NCBI GenBank assembly: GCA_902571525.1
Contig: CACGCL010000002.1
Span: forward strand, 54,478 to 118,477
Length of the DNA stretch: 64,000 nucleotides
Source: an uncultured Pelagibacteraceae bacterium
Lineage (GTDB): Bacteria > Pseudomonadota > Alphaproteobacteria > Pelagibacterales > Pelagibacteraceae
Direction of reading: 5' to 3'
The notes under the pieces were generated by a model that searched no databases, was not told the origin of the DNA, and saw nothing but the letters and a program-made list of their open reading frames with translations. Positions 8,190 to 17,008 of this stretch are shown piece by piece (position 1 is the stretch's first letter; each line of letters starts with the position of its first letter). Made by a program: the position numbers and the translations under genes.

Positions 8190-8902
8190 TTATTTAATAT
8201 CTTTATAAAATTTTGTATTACTTTTGATATACCAATTTTAGTACTTTCTCCTATGATGAAATGTCCAATATTGTATTCGGTGATATAAGGAATTTTGCAC
8301 AAAATTTTTGTAGTTTTATAATCTAAACCATGCCCAGCGTGTATTTCAATATTATTAATTAATCCGAATTTAGAACACTTCTTTATTTTAATAAGTTCTC
8401 TCTTAAAATTTTTATTATTCTTAACAAGCCTAGATATTTTCCCAGTATGCAATTCAACACACTTTGTGCCAATTTTTTTAGAGAGCACTATATTACTTAT
8501 TGATGGATCTATGAATAAACTAGTTCGAATTTTTTTTTGATTTAGTTTTTCTACAATCATTTTAATTATCTTATAATTTTTCTTTAAATTTAAACCGCCC
8601 TCAGTAGTGATTTCATCTCTTTTTTCTGGAACCAAACAAACAAATTTTGGATTATTTTTAATTGCTATATTCATCATTTTTAAATTTGCAGCCATTTCCA
8701 TATTAATAGTAAATTTTTTTTTACATAAATCAGATAAATCTTGATCATTTATATGTCTTCTATCTTCTCTCAAATGAACTGTGATAGAATCTGCTCTTGA
8801 GTTTTTAACTAGATTTGCAATTTCGATAATATTAGGATGACTTTCTCCTCGAGCATTTCTTAATGTAGCAATATGATCAATGTTAATACCAAGTTTTTTC
8901 AT
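8186..8902 (-). CDS. pdxJ: Pyridoxine 5'-phosphate synthase
   Basis: Condenses 1-deoxyxylulose 5-phosphate and 3-amino-2-oxopropyl phosphate into pyridoxine 5'-phosphate, the ring-closing step of DXP-dependent vitamin B6 synthesis. The 238-residue barrel begins with GINIDHIATLRNARG, carries SITVHLREDRRHI (about 40-52), a CLVPEKRDE segment and the C-terminal EIHAGHGLDY and EYNIGHFIIGES stretches, all typical of PdxJ. It supplies PLP for enzymes such as GlyA encoded nearby. It overlaps pyrE and acpS by 4 bases each. Confidence 0.96.
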   Translation of the reverse strand: MKKLGINIDHIATLRNARGESHPNIIEIANLVKNSRADSITVHLREDRRHINDQDLSDLCKKKFTINMEMAANLKMMNIAIKNNPKFVCLVPEKRDEITTEGGLNLKKNYKIIKMIVEKLNQKKIRTSLFIDPSISNIVLSKKIGTKCVELHTGKISRLVKNNKNFKRELIKIKKCSKFGLINNIEIHAGHGLDYKTTKILCKIPYITEYNIGHFIIGESTKIGISKVIQNFIKILNK

Positions 8903-9480
8903 CGTATAAATCTACTGCCAGGTTTTGTAATAGGTATCTTTTTAAGTTGATCAGGAAGATTTCTTTTATTGTAAGTTGGAATTTTTAATTCTACTTGAGA
9001 TATTATTTTATTTTTAATCTTTTTATCATTAGATCTGTCTATCAAACAAGCAAAACCAACTAATTTAGCCTTGAATTTTTTTACAAGTTTCAAACATTCT
9101 AAACTTGATTTACCAGTCGTGATTACATCCTCAACAATTAATACTCTTAAATTTTTCTTTATCGAAAAGCCTCTTCTTAAAGTAAATTTTTTATTAACTC
9201 TTTCACAAAAAATTGTTTCTATAGAAAGTATTCTGCCTATTTCGTAACCTACGATAATACCACCCATTGCAGGAGAAAGAATTAAATCTATTTTTTTTAA
9301 TTTTTTTTTTATTTTAATGGCCAGTGAATTTACGAATTTTTTTGAAATTTTTGGTTGACTCAATAATTTTGCACATTGTACATAGTGAGCTGAATGTAAA
9401 CCTGAAGATAGAACAAAATGACCTTCTAATAGAGCATTAGTTTTTTTTAAGACCTTTAAAGAATTTTTTAAAGAAAGCAT
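8899..9480 (-). CDS. pyrE: Orotate phosphoribosyltransferase
   Basis: Joins orotate to PRPP to give OMP in pyrimidine synthesis. The 193-residue protein shows ALLEGHFVLSSGLHS (16-30), a SPAMGGIIVGYEIGR segment, and the PRPP-binding loop VEDVITTGKSS (116-126). The start used is ATG at 9480, which overlaps the end of relA/spoT by 44 bases; no ATG, GTG or TTG lies between it and the conserved ALLEGH segment, so the overlap is needed for a complete protein. It ends with a 4-base overlap into pdxJ. Confidence 0.95.
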   Translation of the reverse strand: MLSLKNSLKVLKKTNALLEGHFVLSSGLHSAHYVQCAKLLSQPKISKKFVNSLAIKIKKKLKKIDLILSPAMGGIIVGYEIGRILSIETIFCERVNKKFTLRRGFSIKKNLRVLIVEDVITTGKSSLECLKLVKKFKAKLVGFACLIDRSNDKKIKNKIISQVELKIPTYNKRNLPDQLKKIPITKPGSRFIR

Positions 9481-11197
9481 ATTTTTTACTAGTATGTCTA
9501 ATTATTTTAAACTTGTACTGTCTCTGTTTTAGCTCACTTAAAAGTTTTGTAAAGTTTTTGAGATCAAAAATAATAAGATTAAATTTAAAATTTATTGATG
9601 TTTTTGTTTTTTCCGTCATTTCAACACTCGAAATGTTAATATCATTTTCACCTACTAATGATGTCACATCTCCAAGGATACCTGGCTTATCTGGCAAAGA
9701 GACCCATAATGAAGTATTGTATTTTTTATCAATTTGTTTAGTGTTTTCTTTATATTGCCAATATTTTCTAATTGCAGATCTAGCCTTCCCTGTTTTTGTT
9801 GATGATAGCCAATGTAATGAAGGTGAAACTTTTTTTGATGTTATAATTTTAATTAAATCACCATTTCTTAATTCACTTTGTAGTGGACTTTCTTTTCCAT
9901 TAATTTCACAACCTATTGCAGTATCTCCAACTTGTGTATGTACCGCATAAGCAAAATCTATTGGAGTAGCGTTTTTCGGTAATTTAATAACTGAGCCTTT
10001 TGGTGTAAAACAAAAAACATTCTCTTGAAACATTTGAAGCTTTGTATATTCAAAATAGTGCTCGGGATTTTCATTTCTTTCAATAATGTCTACCAAATCT
10101 TTAAGCCAGTCATACTCTTTCCATGTTAATGAATTGAATTTTTCGTTTGATTTATATTTCCAATGAGAAGCTATACCTCTTTGAGCAAATTCATGCATTT
10201 GCATTGTTCTTAATTGAATTTCAATTGGTCTTTTGTTTGGACCTATTATTGCTGTATGTAAAGACTGGTATTTATTTATTTTAGGTGATGATATGTAATC
10301 TTTAAATCTTCCAGGTATACAATTCCATTTTGAATGAAAAACTCCTAGTGCTTTATAACAGTCACTTATATCCTCAACAATAACTCTGAATCCAATTATA
10401 TCTGTAATTTGCTCTAAAGAGGTTCTTTTTTTTTGTATTTTTCTCCAGATAGAAAAAGGGGTTTTTTCTCTTCCTATAATTTTCACTTTTATTCCAGAAT
10501 TATTCAAAGTTTTTGTAAATTCATCTGAAAGGGAATTGAAATTCATTAAATTATTATATTTAATTTCATCTAATCTATTCTTTATTAAAGTTCTTGCTCC
10601 GTTATTTAATATTTCAAAAGAAAGGTCTTCTAGTTCATCTCTTATTCTATTCATTCCCATTCGATCTGCAAGAGGAGAGTAAATTTCCATAGTTTCTTGA
10701 GCTTTACGTATTTTCTTACCTTCATCTTTCAAATATTTGATGGTTCTCATGTTATGTAATCTGTCAGCAAGTTTAACCAACAAAACTCTAATATCTTTAG
10801 ATGTGGCTATTATTAATTTTCTAAAATTTTCTGCTTTAGAAAATTTTTTTTTATCTTCATCAGCTATGGCTTGATTTTCAAAAACAGAAATTTTTGTAAC
10901 ACCTTCTACTAAGTCAGCAACCTCTTGTCCAAATTCTTCTCTAATAGTTTGGTAAGTTGCATGAGTATCTTCAATTGTATCATGGAGAAGTCCAGTTGTT
11001 ATTGTGGCGCTATCTAATTTTAAATCGGAGAGTATATTTGCAACTGCAACAGGGTGATTTATATATGGTACACCTTCATCTCTTTTTTGTTTTTTGTGAG
11101 CATTAAGAGCAAAATTATAAGCTTTTGTTAACGCATCAGGATTTAAAAACTTATTATATTCTTTTACTTTATTAATTAATTCTTCAGATTTAAGCAT
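9437..11197 (-). CDS. spoT: Bifunctional (p)ppGpp synthetase/hydrolase, compact RelA/SpoT (Rsh) form
   Basis: Makes and degrades the alarmone (p)ppGpp. Domains in order: HD hydrolase (about 25-190, with H48, HD at 72-73 and the LADRLHNMRT helix at 143-152), synthetase (about 235-350, with GRFKDYISSPKINKYQSLHT and EIQLRT at 326-331), TGS (about 392-454) and a C-terminal ACT domain (about 497-570). Both catalytic domains keep their motifs, so it looks bifunctional. At 586 residues it is clearly shorter than usual long Rsh enzymes. Almost nothing lies between TGS and ACT, where relatives have helical and zinc-finger/conserved-cysteine regions. The symbol could equally be relA. Confidence 0.93.
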   Translation of the reverse strand: MLKSEELINKVKEYNKFLNPDALTKAYNFALNAHKKQKRDEGVPYINHPVAVANILSDLKLDSATITTGLLHDTIEDTHATYQTIREEFGQEVADLVEGVTKISVFENQAIADEDKKKFSKAENFRKLIIATSKDIRVLLVKLADRLHNMRTIKYLKDEGKKIRKAQETMEIYSPLADRMGMNRIRDELEDLSFEILNNGARTLIKNRLDEIKYNNLMNFNSLSDEFTKTLNNSGIKVKIIGREKTPFSIWRKIQKKRTSLEQITDIIGFRVIVEDISDCYKALGVFHSKWNCIPGRFKDYISSPKINKYQSLHTAIIGPNKRPIEIQLRTMQMHEFAQRGIASHWKYKSNEKFNSLTWKEYDWLKDLVDIIERNENPEHYFEYTKLQMFQENVFCFTPKGSVIKLPKNATPIDFAYAVHTQVGDTAIGCEINGKESPLQSELRNGDLIKIITSKKVSPSLHWLSSTKTGKARSAIRKYWQYKENTKQIDKKYNTSLWVSLPDKPGILGDVTSLVGENDINISSVEMTEKTKTSINFKFNLIIFDLKNFTKLLSELKQRQYKFKIIRHTSKKYAFFKKFFKGLKKN

Positions 11198-11217
11198 GAT
11201 TATTTATATCACTTCTT

Positions 11218-11769
11218 TTAAAAAATTTTAATACTTCTAAGAGATTTAAAATTGAGATTTTTAAGTAAATTATCTATCGATATGTTATTTTTAGGATGTT
11301 TCCATGTTTTTTCAACTTCATAGAGTGGGACTAAAACAAAATTTCTATCTGATAGACGTGGATGAGGAATTTTAATATTATCCTTATCAAGTTTAATTCC
11401 TTTAAAATCAATAATATCAATATCACATAATCTAGGTAAATTTCTTAATGTTTTTTTTCTTCCTAGTTTTTTTTCTATTGTCTTTATTACTTTAAGTAGT
11501 GATATGACATTTAGTTTTGTATAACATTTCAAAATAATATTTAAGTATTTTGGATGTTTTTCATTTGGCCATGAATTAGTTTCATAGAAATTAGAAATTT
11601 TATCAATTGAACAGAAAGTATGCAATAAATAGCAAGCCTTATTAATATTGTTCATCCTATTACCAAGATTTGAGCCAATTCCTAAATAAACTGGTTCATG
11701 ATGATTTTCTAAAGTATCTTGATCTATCTCTATCCCAATCTCTTCTTTTAATCGTTTGTCTTTTATCAT
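11218..11769 (-). CDS. folK: 2-amino-4-hydroxy-6-hydroxymethyldihydropteridine pyrophosphokinase (HPPK)
   Basis: Transfers pyrophosphate to the pterin intermediate of folate synthesis. It has [11 protein letters not shown] near the start, the [12 protein letters not shown] motif and [18 protein letters not shown], all diagnostic for HPPK. I chose ATG at 11769, preceded by an AAGGAA ribosome site. The longer reading frame from TTG at 11790 is less likely. This start overlaps smpB by 74 bases and gives about 26 residues before the usual HPPK N-terminus. No ATG, GTG or TTG exists closer to the conserved core, so the overlap or a non-standard start must be real. Folate links it to GlyA and SoxA. 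Confidence 0.9.
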   Translation of the reverse strand: MIKDKRLKEEIGIEIDQDTLENHHEPVYLGIGSNLGNRMNNINKACYLLHTFCSIDKISNFYETNSWPNEKHPKYLNIILKCYTKLNVISLLKVIKTIEKKLGRKKTLRNLPRLCDIDIIDFKGIKLDKDNIKIPHPRLSDRNFVLVPLYEVEKTWKHPKNNISIDNLLKNLNFKSLRSIKIF

Positions 11770-12166
11770 ATTGTTTTTTTCCTTTTGCAACAGCTATTTC
11801 AATTTTAGCTTTTCCTTTTTTAAAGTACATTTTAGTAGGTATTAAAGTAAAACCTTCTCTTTGCATTTTGCCTATTAACTTATTTATTTCTTTTTTATTG
11901 AGTAAAAGTTTTCTTTCTTCAATAGGGTTATGGTTTGATATGCTAGCTTCTTTATAGGAAGATATGTGAGAATTAATCAAATAAAGCTCTCCATCTCTTT
12001 CTATCGCATAAGAGTCTGCAATATTGACTTTGCCATTTCTAACAGATTTTATTTCTGATCCTTTTAGTTTTATACCAGCTTCATAAATATCTTCAAAAAA
12101 ATAATTAAAAGAGGCTTTTCTGTTAAGACATATTATTTTTAAACCAGGCCTGGCTTTGTTTTTCAT
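11696..12166 (-). CDS. smpB: SsrA-binding protein SmpB
   Basis: Binds tmRNA and brings it to stalled ribosomes for trans-translation. The 156-residue protein shows the SmpB pattern: [39 protein letters not shown] near residues 33-53, and the basic tail [19 protein letters not shown] that inserts in the mRNA channel. The tail is fully in frame even though its DNA also encodes the N-terminus of folK. It overlaps the dapA stop by one base (TAATG-type junction). Confidence 0.96.
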   Translation of the reverse strand: MKNKARPGLKIICLNRKASFNYFFEDIYEAGIKLKGSEIKSVRNGKVNIADSYAIERDGELYLINSHISSYKEASISNHNPIEERKLLLNKKEINKLIGKMQREGFTLIPTKMYFKKGKAKIEIAVAKGKKQYDKRQTIKRRDWDRDRSRYFRKSS

Positions 12167-13050
12167 TAATTTAATAATTTTGCAATAGATAAAGCTTTAT
12201 CAATTTCTTGTTTAGTTTCCTTTTTAATATTAACTAAAGGAAGTCTAATTTCATCAGAACACAATCCTAGAACTTTAGCTGCATATTTTACTGGCGCTGG
12301 ATTACTCTCAATAAATAGTGCTTTATGTAATGGTTGTAAATTTTTGTCTAATAATTCTGCTTTAAGAATATCTTCATGATTACTTGATTTTGATAATCTT
12401 TGCATTTCTGAACATTGTTTGGGAGCTATATTTGCTGTAACAGATATAATTCCTATACCTCCTCTTTTATTAAATTCAAAAGCCAAACCATCCTCACCAG
12501 TTAATTGGATAAAATCAGGTCCTAATTTTTTTATAGTTTGATCTAACCTATTAAGATCTCCAGTAGCATCTTTAACACCAGCAATGTTTTTTAGTTCAAA
12601 TAATTTAGCCATAGTGTCTACAGTCATGTCAATTACACATCTGCTTGGTATATTATAGATTATAATTGGTATGCTGGTATTATCATTTATTGCTTTGTAA
12701 TGTTGATACAGACCCTCTTGTGTAGGTTTATTATAATAAGGTGTAACAACCAACACTCCATCTGCGCCTGCTTTTTCCGCATGCTTTGTAAGTGAAATTG
12801 CCTCCTCTGTAGAATTAGAACCTGTTCCAGCTATAACTGGAATTTTCCCCCCTGACTCCTTAATACAAATTTCAATCACTTTTTGATGTTCGTCATGATT
12901 TAAAGTTGGTGACTCACCTGTGGTACCAGCTGGAACTAATCCATTAGTCCCATTTTCAATGTGAAAATTAATTAATTTTATATAGTTTTCTTCGTCTAAT
13001 ATATTATCCTTAAAAGGAGTAATTAAAGCAACATTTGATCCTTTAAACAT
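12166..13050 (-). CDS. dapA: 4-hydroxy-tetrahydrodipicolinate synthase
   Basis: Condenses pyruvate and aspartate semialdehyde in lysine and diaminopimelate synthesis. The 294-residue TIM barrel has the catalytic set: the [10 protein letters not shown] loop with T43/T44, Y106 region [12 protein letters not shown]132 in IIYNIPSR, and Schiff-base lysine K160 in AGVKDATGD. Length is normal. It is the first gene of the ten-gene minus-strand run reaching recO, and is divergent from the lytic transglycosylase across 41 bases. A TATGAT -10-like box lies in that gap, but no good -35 accompanies it. Confidence 0.95.
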   Translation of the reverse strand: MFKGSNVALITPFKDNILDEENYIKLINFHIENGTNGLVPAGTTGESPTLNHDEHQKVIEICIKESGGKIPVIAGTGSNSTEEAISLTKHAEKAGADGVLVVTPYYNKPTQEGLYQHYKAINDNTSIPIIIYNIPSRCVIDMTVDTMAKLFELKNIAGVKDATGDLNRLDQTIKKLGPDFIQLTGEDGLAFEFNKRGGIGIISVTANIAPKQCSEMQRLSKSSNHEDILKAELLDKNLQPLHKALFIESNPAPVKYAAKVLGLCSDEIRLPLVNIKKETKQEIDKALSIAKLLN

Positions 13051-13091
13051 ATGAACTTATATCATAAATTGTCGATTCATTAGCTAAAATT

Positions 13092-15317
13092 ATGATTAAA
13101 AACAACAAAATTACCATTCTAATTATAATATTTTATTTAATAAATTTCATGTTTAATACTCATAGTGAGAATTTAATTATACCAGAGAAAAAACCACAAA
13201 TTAGTACTGAAAAAAAAGTTATAAGCGAACTTAAAAGTGAAATACTACCTCTGAAAAAACCTCTACAATCAAAAAAAGAAGTCATTAAGAGTGAAAAAGA
13301 TAAAGTAAAAAAACTATACATAGGTATTATTATCCCAAAAAGCAAACCTTTAGTAATAACTAAAAACTCAGAAAAGAAAAGCAAAACCTATAAATCAAAA
13401 TTTTATAATAAAAAAGATCTAGAGATAGCAAGAAAATCAATACAGCTTATGGAAAAGAGAAAATGGGAAACCGCAATAAAAACTTCGAAGAAAGCAAAAG
13501 ACAACTCTATATATGATTTTATAGTTTGGAGATATTTATTAGAAAGAACTAATAATGCTGATTTTAGTCTTTATAATGAATTCTTAGAGAGAAATGAAAG
13601 TTATCCAAGAATAGGAAGAATAAAATATTTATCAGAAAAAAAATTATCAACTAAAAATATTAATCCAAAAAAAATTGTTGAAATGTTCGAAGATATTGAA
13701 CCTTTGAGTGGATTTGGAGAAATGATACTAGGTGAAAGTATTATTAAAACAGGTAATGAGAAAAATGGTATTGATTTAATTAAGAAAGGTTGGGTTAGAG
13801 CTGAACTAGATAAAAACGAATTAAGAATTTACAAAAAAAAATATAATAAATATTTAGTTTCAGAGGACCATATTAAAAGAGCAGAGTATTTGGCTTGGGA
13901 AAATAAATATTGGGATTTAAAGAGAATGTTGAGATATTTACCAAAAGATTACCAAGCACTTTATAATGCTCGACAACTTTTAATGAGCAAGTCTTACGGA
14001 GTTGATGCAGCTATCTCAAAAGTTCCTGAGAAATTCAAAAATGATGCTGGATTAAATTATGACAGGCTAAAATGGAGAAGAAAAAGAGGTAGAGTTGATA
14101 GTTCATTAGAAATTTTATTGAAAATTAAAAATAACAAGGATTATTTAGTTAGACCTGATAAATGGTGGTTGGAAAGATCAATTATCGCAAGATCATTAAT
14201 ATATAAAAAAGAATATCAAAAATCTTATAAGATAGTTAATAACCACGCTCTCGATAAAGGAACACCTGAGTTTGCTGAAGCAGAATGGATAAGTGGGTGG
14301 ATATGTCTTAGTTTTCTGAATGATCCAATAAGAGCAAGAGAACACTTTAAAGCTTTTTACGAGAATGTTGGGTATCCGATAAGTTTATCAAGAGGTGCAT
14401 ATTGGATTGCAAGAAGTTATGAATCTTTAAATGATACAGTTACTGCAAATAAATATTATAAAATTGCATCAAATTACCCAACCACTTATTACGGTCAATT
14501 AGCGCACTTGAAAATTGCAAAAAATGAAAAATTTAATTTAGAAAAAACAATGGATGTAGATGAAGATTATAAAAAAATATTTATTAAAAAAGATTTGTAC
14601 AAACTTGTATATTTGTTACATGAATTAAACAAAGATAAATATGCAAAACATATCCTTAGATATTTAGCTCTAGACAACATAGAAAAAGGAAGTGAAATTT
14701 TGTCAGCTCAACTGGCAACAGATATAGGAAGATATGATTTTGCTATACAAATTTCTAAGATTGCTTCATATGAAAAAAGATTTCATAACAAATATAATTA
14801 TCCTATAATTAGCACTCCTAAATATGTAGGAGGTAGAAAAATACCTGATCAAGCATTAATTTTAGCAGTAATTAGACAAGAAAGTGAGTTTGATTTTAAA
14901 GCAAATAGTCATGCTGGAGCTAAAGGGATGATGCAATTAATGACATACACAGCTAAGGTTGTGGCGAAACAAGCTAAACTACCATATTCAAAAATAAGAT
15001 TAACACAAGATCCTGAGTATAATATAAATTTAGGCTCTCATTATTTAGCAGGCTTAATATTAGAATATGACGGATCATATCCATTTGCAATTGCAGCTTA
15101 TAATGCAGGACCTAAAAGAGTTAGATACTGGAAAAAATTAAATAAAAATCCTCAAAAAAAACAAATTGATTATGTAGATTGGATTGAGCTTATAAAATTT
15201 AAAGAAACAAGAAATTATGTTCAAAGAGTTCTAGAAAATTACAATGTATACAGAAATATTCTTAATCAAGAACCATTAGAAATAAAAGATTTTTTTGCCA
15301 ATGACCCTTTGTACTGA
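13092..15317 (+). CDS. slt: Soluble lytic murein transglycosylase (Slt family)
   Basis: Cleaves peptidoglycan glycan strands in the periplasm to 1,6-anhydro products. A signal-peptide-like hydrophobic stretch covers about 7-20. A Lys/Pro-rich linker follows (about 30-95) with repeated short motifs such as IPEKKP, LPLKKP and IPKSKP. Then comes a long alpha-helical superhelix region, and a C-terminal SLT domain from about 580. The catalytic glutamate is E597 in VIRQESEFD, followed by GAKGMMQLM and FAIAAYNAGPKRV, typical of goose-lysozyme-like transglycosylases. 741 residues is in the usual range. It is a single-gene unit that converges on tRNA-Ser with only four bases between. Confidence 0.93.
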   Translation: MIKNNKITILIIIFYLINFMFNTHSENLIIPEKKPQISTEKKVISELKSEILPLKKPLQSKKEVIKSEKDKVKKLYIGIIIPKSKPLVITKNSEKKSKTYKSKFYNKKDLEIARKSIQLMEKRKWETAIKTSKKAKDNSIYDFIVWRYLLERTNNADFSLYNEFLERNESYPRIGRIKYLSEKKLSTKNINPKKIVEMFEDIEPLSGFGEMILGESIIKTGNEKNGIDLIKKGWVRAELDKNELRIYKKKYNKYLVSEDHIKRAEYLAWENKYWDLKRMLRYLPKDYQALYNARQLLMSKSYGVDAAISKVPEKFKNDAGLNYDRLKWRRKRGRVDSSLEILLKIKNNKDYLVRPDKWWLERSIIARSLIYKKEYQKSYKIVNNHALDKGTPEFAEAEWISGWICLSFLNDPIRAREHFKAFYENVGYPISLSRGAYWIARSYESLNDTVTANKYYKIASNYPTTYYGQLAHLKIAKNEKFNLEKTMDVDEDYKKIFIKKDLYKLVYLLHELNKDKYAKHILRYLALDNIEKGSEILSAQLATDIGRYDFAIQISKIASYEKRFHNKYNYPIISTPKYVGGRKIPDQALILAVIRQESEFDFKANSHAGAKGMMQLMTYTAKVVAKQAKLPYSKIRLTQDPEYNINLGSHYLAGLILEYDGSYPFAIAAYNAGPKRVRYWKKLNKNPQKKQIDYVDWIELIKFKETRNYVQRVLENYNVYRNILNQEPLEIKDFFANDPLY

Positions 15318-15321
15318 ATTA

Positions 15322-15413
15322 TGGCGGAAGAGGAGGGATTCGAACCCTCGGTACAAGTTTCCTCGCACGGTCATTTAGCAAACGACTGGTTTAAACCGCT
15401 CACCCACTCTTCC
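15322..15413 (-). tRNA. tRNA-Ser(GCU)
   Basis: The minus strand folds as a class II (long variable arm) tRNA. Acceptor strands GGAAGAG and CTCTTCC pair. The anticodon stem GTCGT pairs with ATGAC around a TTGCTAA loop with anticodon GCT. The T-arm GAGGGTTCGAATCCCTC is canonical. The 3' CCA is encoded (15322-15324). The long variable arm and the GCT anticodon identify serine AGC/AGU decoding. It is transcribed against slt and divergently from the sarcosine oxidase operon. Confidence 0.96.
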
Positions 15414-15438
15414 TTATTTAACTGTGTAACTTGAAATC

Positions 15439-15452
15439 ATTGAATATTCAAT
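15439..15452. promoter_or_regulatory. Perfect 14-bp palindrome upstream of soxB, candidate operator
   Basis: ATTGAATATTCAAT is its own reverse complement. It lies in the 64-base gap between the divergent tRNA-Ser and soxB genes, 25 bases before the soxB ATG and 3 bases after a TTGAAA hexamer (15431-15436) that could serve as a -35. The position suits a dimeric regulator of the sarcosine oxidase operon, but AT-rich palindromes also occur by chance. Confidence 0.35.
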
Positions 15453-15477
15453 ATTTATGAAGTATTTTCTGTAAAAT

Positions 15478-16731
15478 ATGAAAAATAAATACTCAATATT
15501 TTCACTTATTAAAAATGCATTTAGTGGTCATGAAAATTGGCAAAGAACTTGGAGTGATGCGACACCTAAAAAAGAATATGATGCTATAATAATTGGTGGT
15601 GGTGGACACGGACTAGCAACAGCTTACTATTTAGCAAAAAAACATAAAATGAATAATATAGCTGTTGTAGAAAAAGGATGGATTGGTGGAGGAAACACTG
15701 GTAGGAATACTACGATAATTAGGTCAAACTATTTATGGGACGCAAGCGCTGGACTTTATGATCATGCACTTAAAATCTGGGAAGGTCTTTCACAGGAACT
15801 AAACTATAACGTTATGTTTAGCCAAAGAGGTGTAATGAACCTTGCACATAATCTTCAAGATGTAAGAGATTTAAAAAGAAGAACTCATGCAAACAGATTA
15901 AATGGTATTGATGCTGTGTGGTTAAATACCGAGGAAGTTAAAAAATTTTGTCCTATAATTAATACTTCACCAAATATTAGATATCCGGTATTAGGAGGCA
16001 CTTTACAAAAAAGAGCTGGAACAGCAAGACATGATGCTGTTGCTTGGGGTTATGCTCGTGGAGCAGATCAAATGGGTGTAGATATAATTCAGAATTGTGA
16101 AGTTAAAGGTATTAAAAGAATTGGTGATAAAATCGAAGGTATAGAAACAACAAAAGGTTTTATAAAGACAAATAAAATCGGAGTAGTAGCAGCAGGTCAT
16201 TCGAGTGTAATAGCAAATATGGTTGGCATGAGGCTACCATTAGAAAGTAAACCTCTCCAGGCTTTGGTATCTGAGCCAGTTAAACCAATAATAGATACAG
16301 TTGTAATGTCAAATGCAGTACATGCTTATGTAAGTCAATCTGATAAAGGTGAACTTGTGATCGGTGCTGGAACTGACTCTTATATCTCTTATACTCAAAA
16401 GGGAAGTCATAACGTTGTTGAAGAAACTTTAAGAGCAATTTTGGAATTATACCCAATCTTTAGTAGAATGAAGATGTTGAGACAATGGGGAGGTATTGTA
16501 GATATTTGTCCAGATGCAAGTCCGATAATTAGCAAAACTCAAATCAAAGGTTTATATTTTAATTGCGGATGGGGCACAGGTGGATTTAAAGCTACACCTG
16601 GATCAGGAGATTTATTTGCACACACCATAGCAAATGATGAGCCACATAAATTAAATTCTTCATTTAATCTAAATAGATTTGTAAGTGGAGATTTGGTGGA
16701 TGAACATGGTGCAGCAGCAGTAGCTCACTAA
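15478..16731 (+). CDS. soxB: Sarcosine oxidase, beta subunit (heterotetrameric)
   Basis: Flavoprotein subunit that oxidises sarcosine (N-methylglycine). Together the four subunits produce glycine, H2O2 and 5,10-methylene-THF. The 417-residue protein begins with the typical [16 protein letters not shown] leader, then the dinucleotide motif [17 protein letters not shown] (37-53) and [11 protein letters not shown] (75-85). H185 in [14 protein letters not shown] matches the histidine that binds FMN covalently in characterised SoxB proteins. It is the first gene of soxBDAG and overlaps soxD by one base. Dimethylglycine or N-methylglutamate dehydrogenase relatives are possible, but the four-subunit B-D-A-G order favours sarcosine oxidase. 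Confidence 0.95.
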   Translation: MKNKYSIFSLIKNAFSGHENWQRTWSDATPKKEYDAIIIGGGGHGLATAYYLAKKHKMNNIAVVEKGWIGGGNTGRNTTIIRSNYLWDASAGLYDHALKIWEGLSQELNYNVMFSQRGVMNLAHNLQDVRDLKRRTHANRLNGIDAVWLNTEEVKKFCPIINTSPNIRYPVLGGTLQKRAGTARHDAVAWGYARGADQMGVDIIQNCEVKGIKRIGDKIEGIETTKGFIKTNKIGVVAAGHSSVIANMVGMRLPLESKPLQALVSEPVKPIIDTVVMSNAVHAYVSQSDKGELVIGAGTDSYISYTQKGSHNVVEETLRAILELYPIFSRMKMLRQWGGIVDICPDASPIISKTQIKGLYFNCGWGTGGFKATPGSGDLFAHTIANDEPHKLNSSFNLNRFVSGDLVDEHGAAAVAH

Positions 16732-17006
16732 TGTTTTTAATTAATTGTCCATATTGCGGTGAGAGAGATCAGTCAGAATTTTCCTGTGGTGGTGAAGCTC
16801 ACATAGAGAGACCAAAACAACCTACAGAATTAAGTGACGATCAATGGGCTGAATATTTGTTCATGAGAAAAAATGTGAAAGGTATTCAATTTGAGAGATG
16901 GAACCACATTCATGGATGTAGAAAGTGGTTTAATGTAGCTAGAGATACATCAAATGATAAAATTCATGCAGTTTATAAAATGGGAGAGAGACCGCCTATA
17001 AAATAA
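16731..17006 (+). CDS. soxD: Sarcosine oxidase, delta subunit
   Basis: Small zinc-binding subunit of heterotetrameric sarcosine oxidase. The 91 residues contain INCPYCGERD with C6 and C9, and NHIHGCRKWF with H59 and C63, the four zinc ligands known for this subunit. GGEAHIERP is also typical. It lies between soxB (1-base overlap) and soxA (2-base gap), as in other soxBDAG operons, so translation is probably coupled for correct stoichiometry. Confidence 0.95.
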   Translation: MFLINCPYCGERDQSEFSCGGEAHIERPKQPTELSDDQWAEYLFMRKNVKGIQFERWNHIHGCRKWFNVARDTSNDKIHAVYKMGERPPIK

Positions 17007-17008
17007 TT

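Noticed and set aside
11770..11790. TTG start for folK giving seven more residues
   Set aside because: The ATG at 11769 has an AAGGAA site and is a better codon; the longer version would only enlarge the overlap with smpB.
15414..15477. A sigma-70 promoter for tRNA-Ser on the minus strand
   Set aside because: TTGAAT followed after 16 bases by TTACAC is too weak in the -10 to list.
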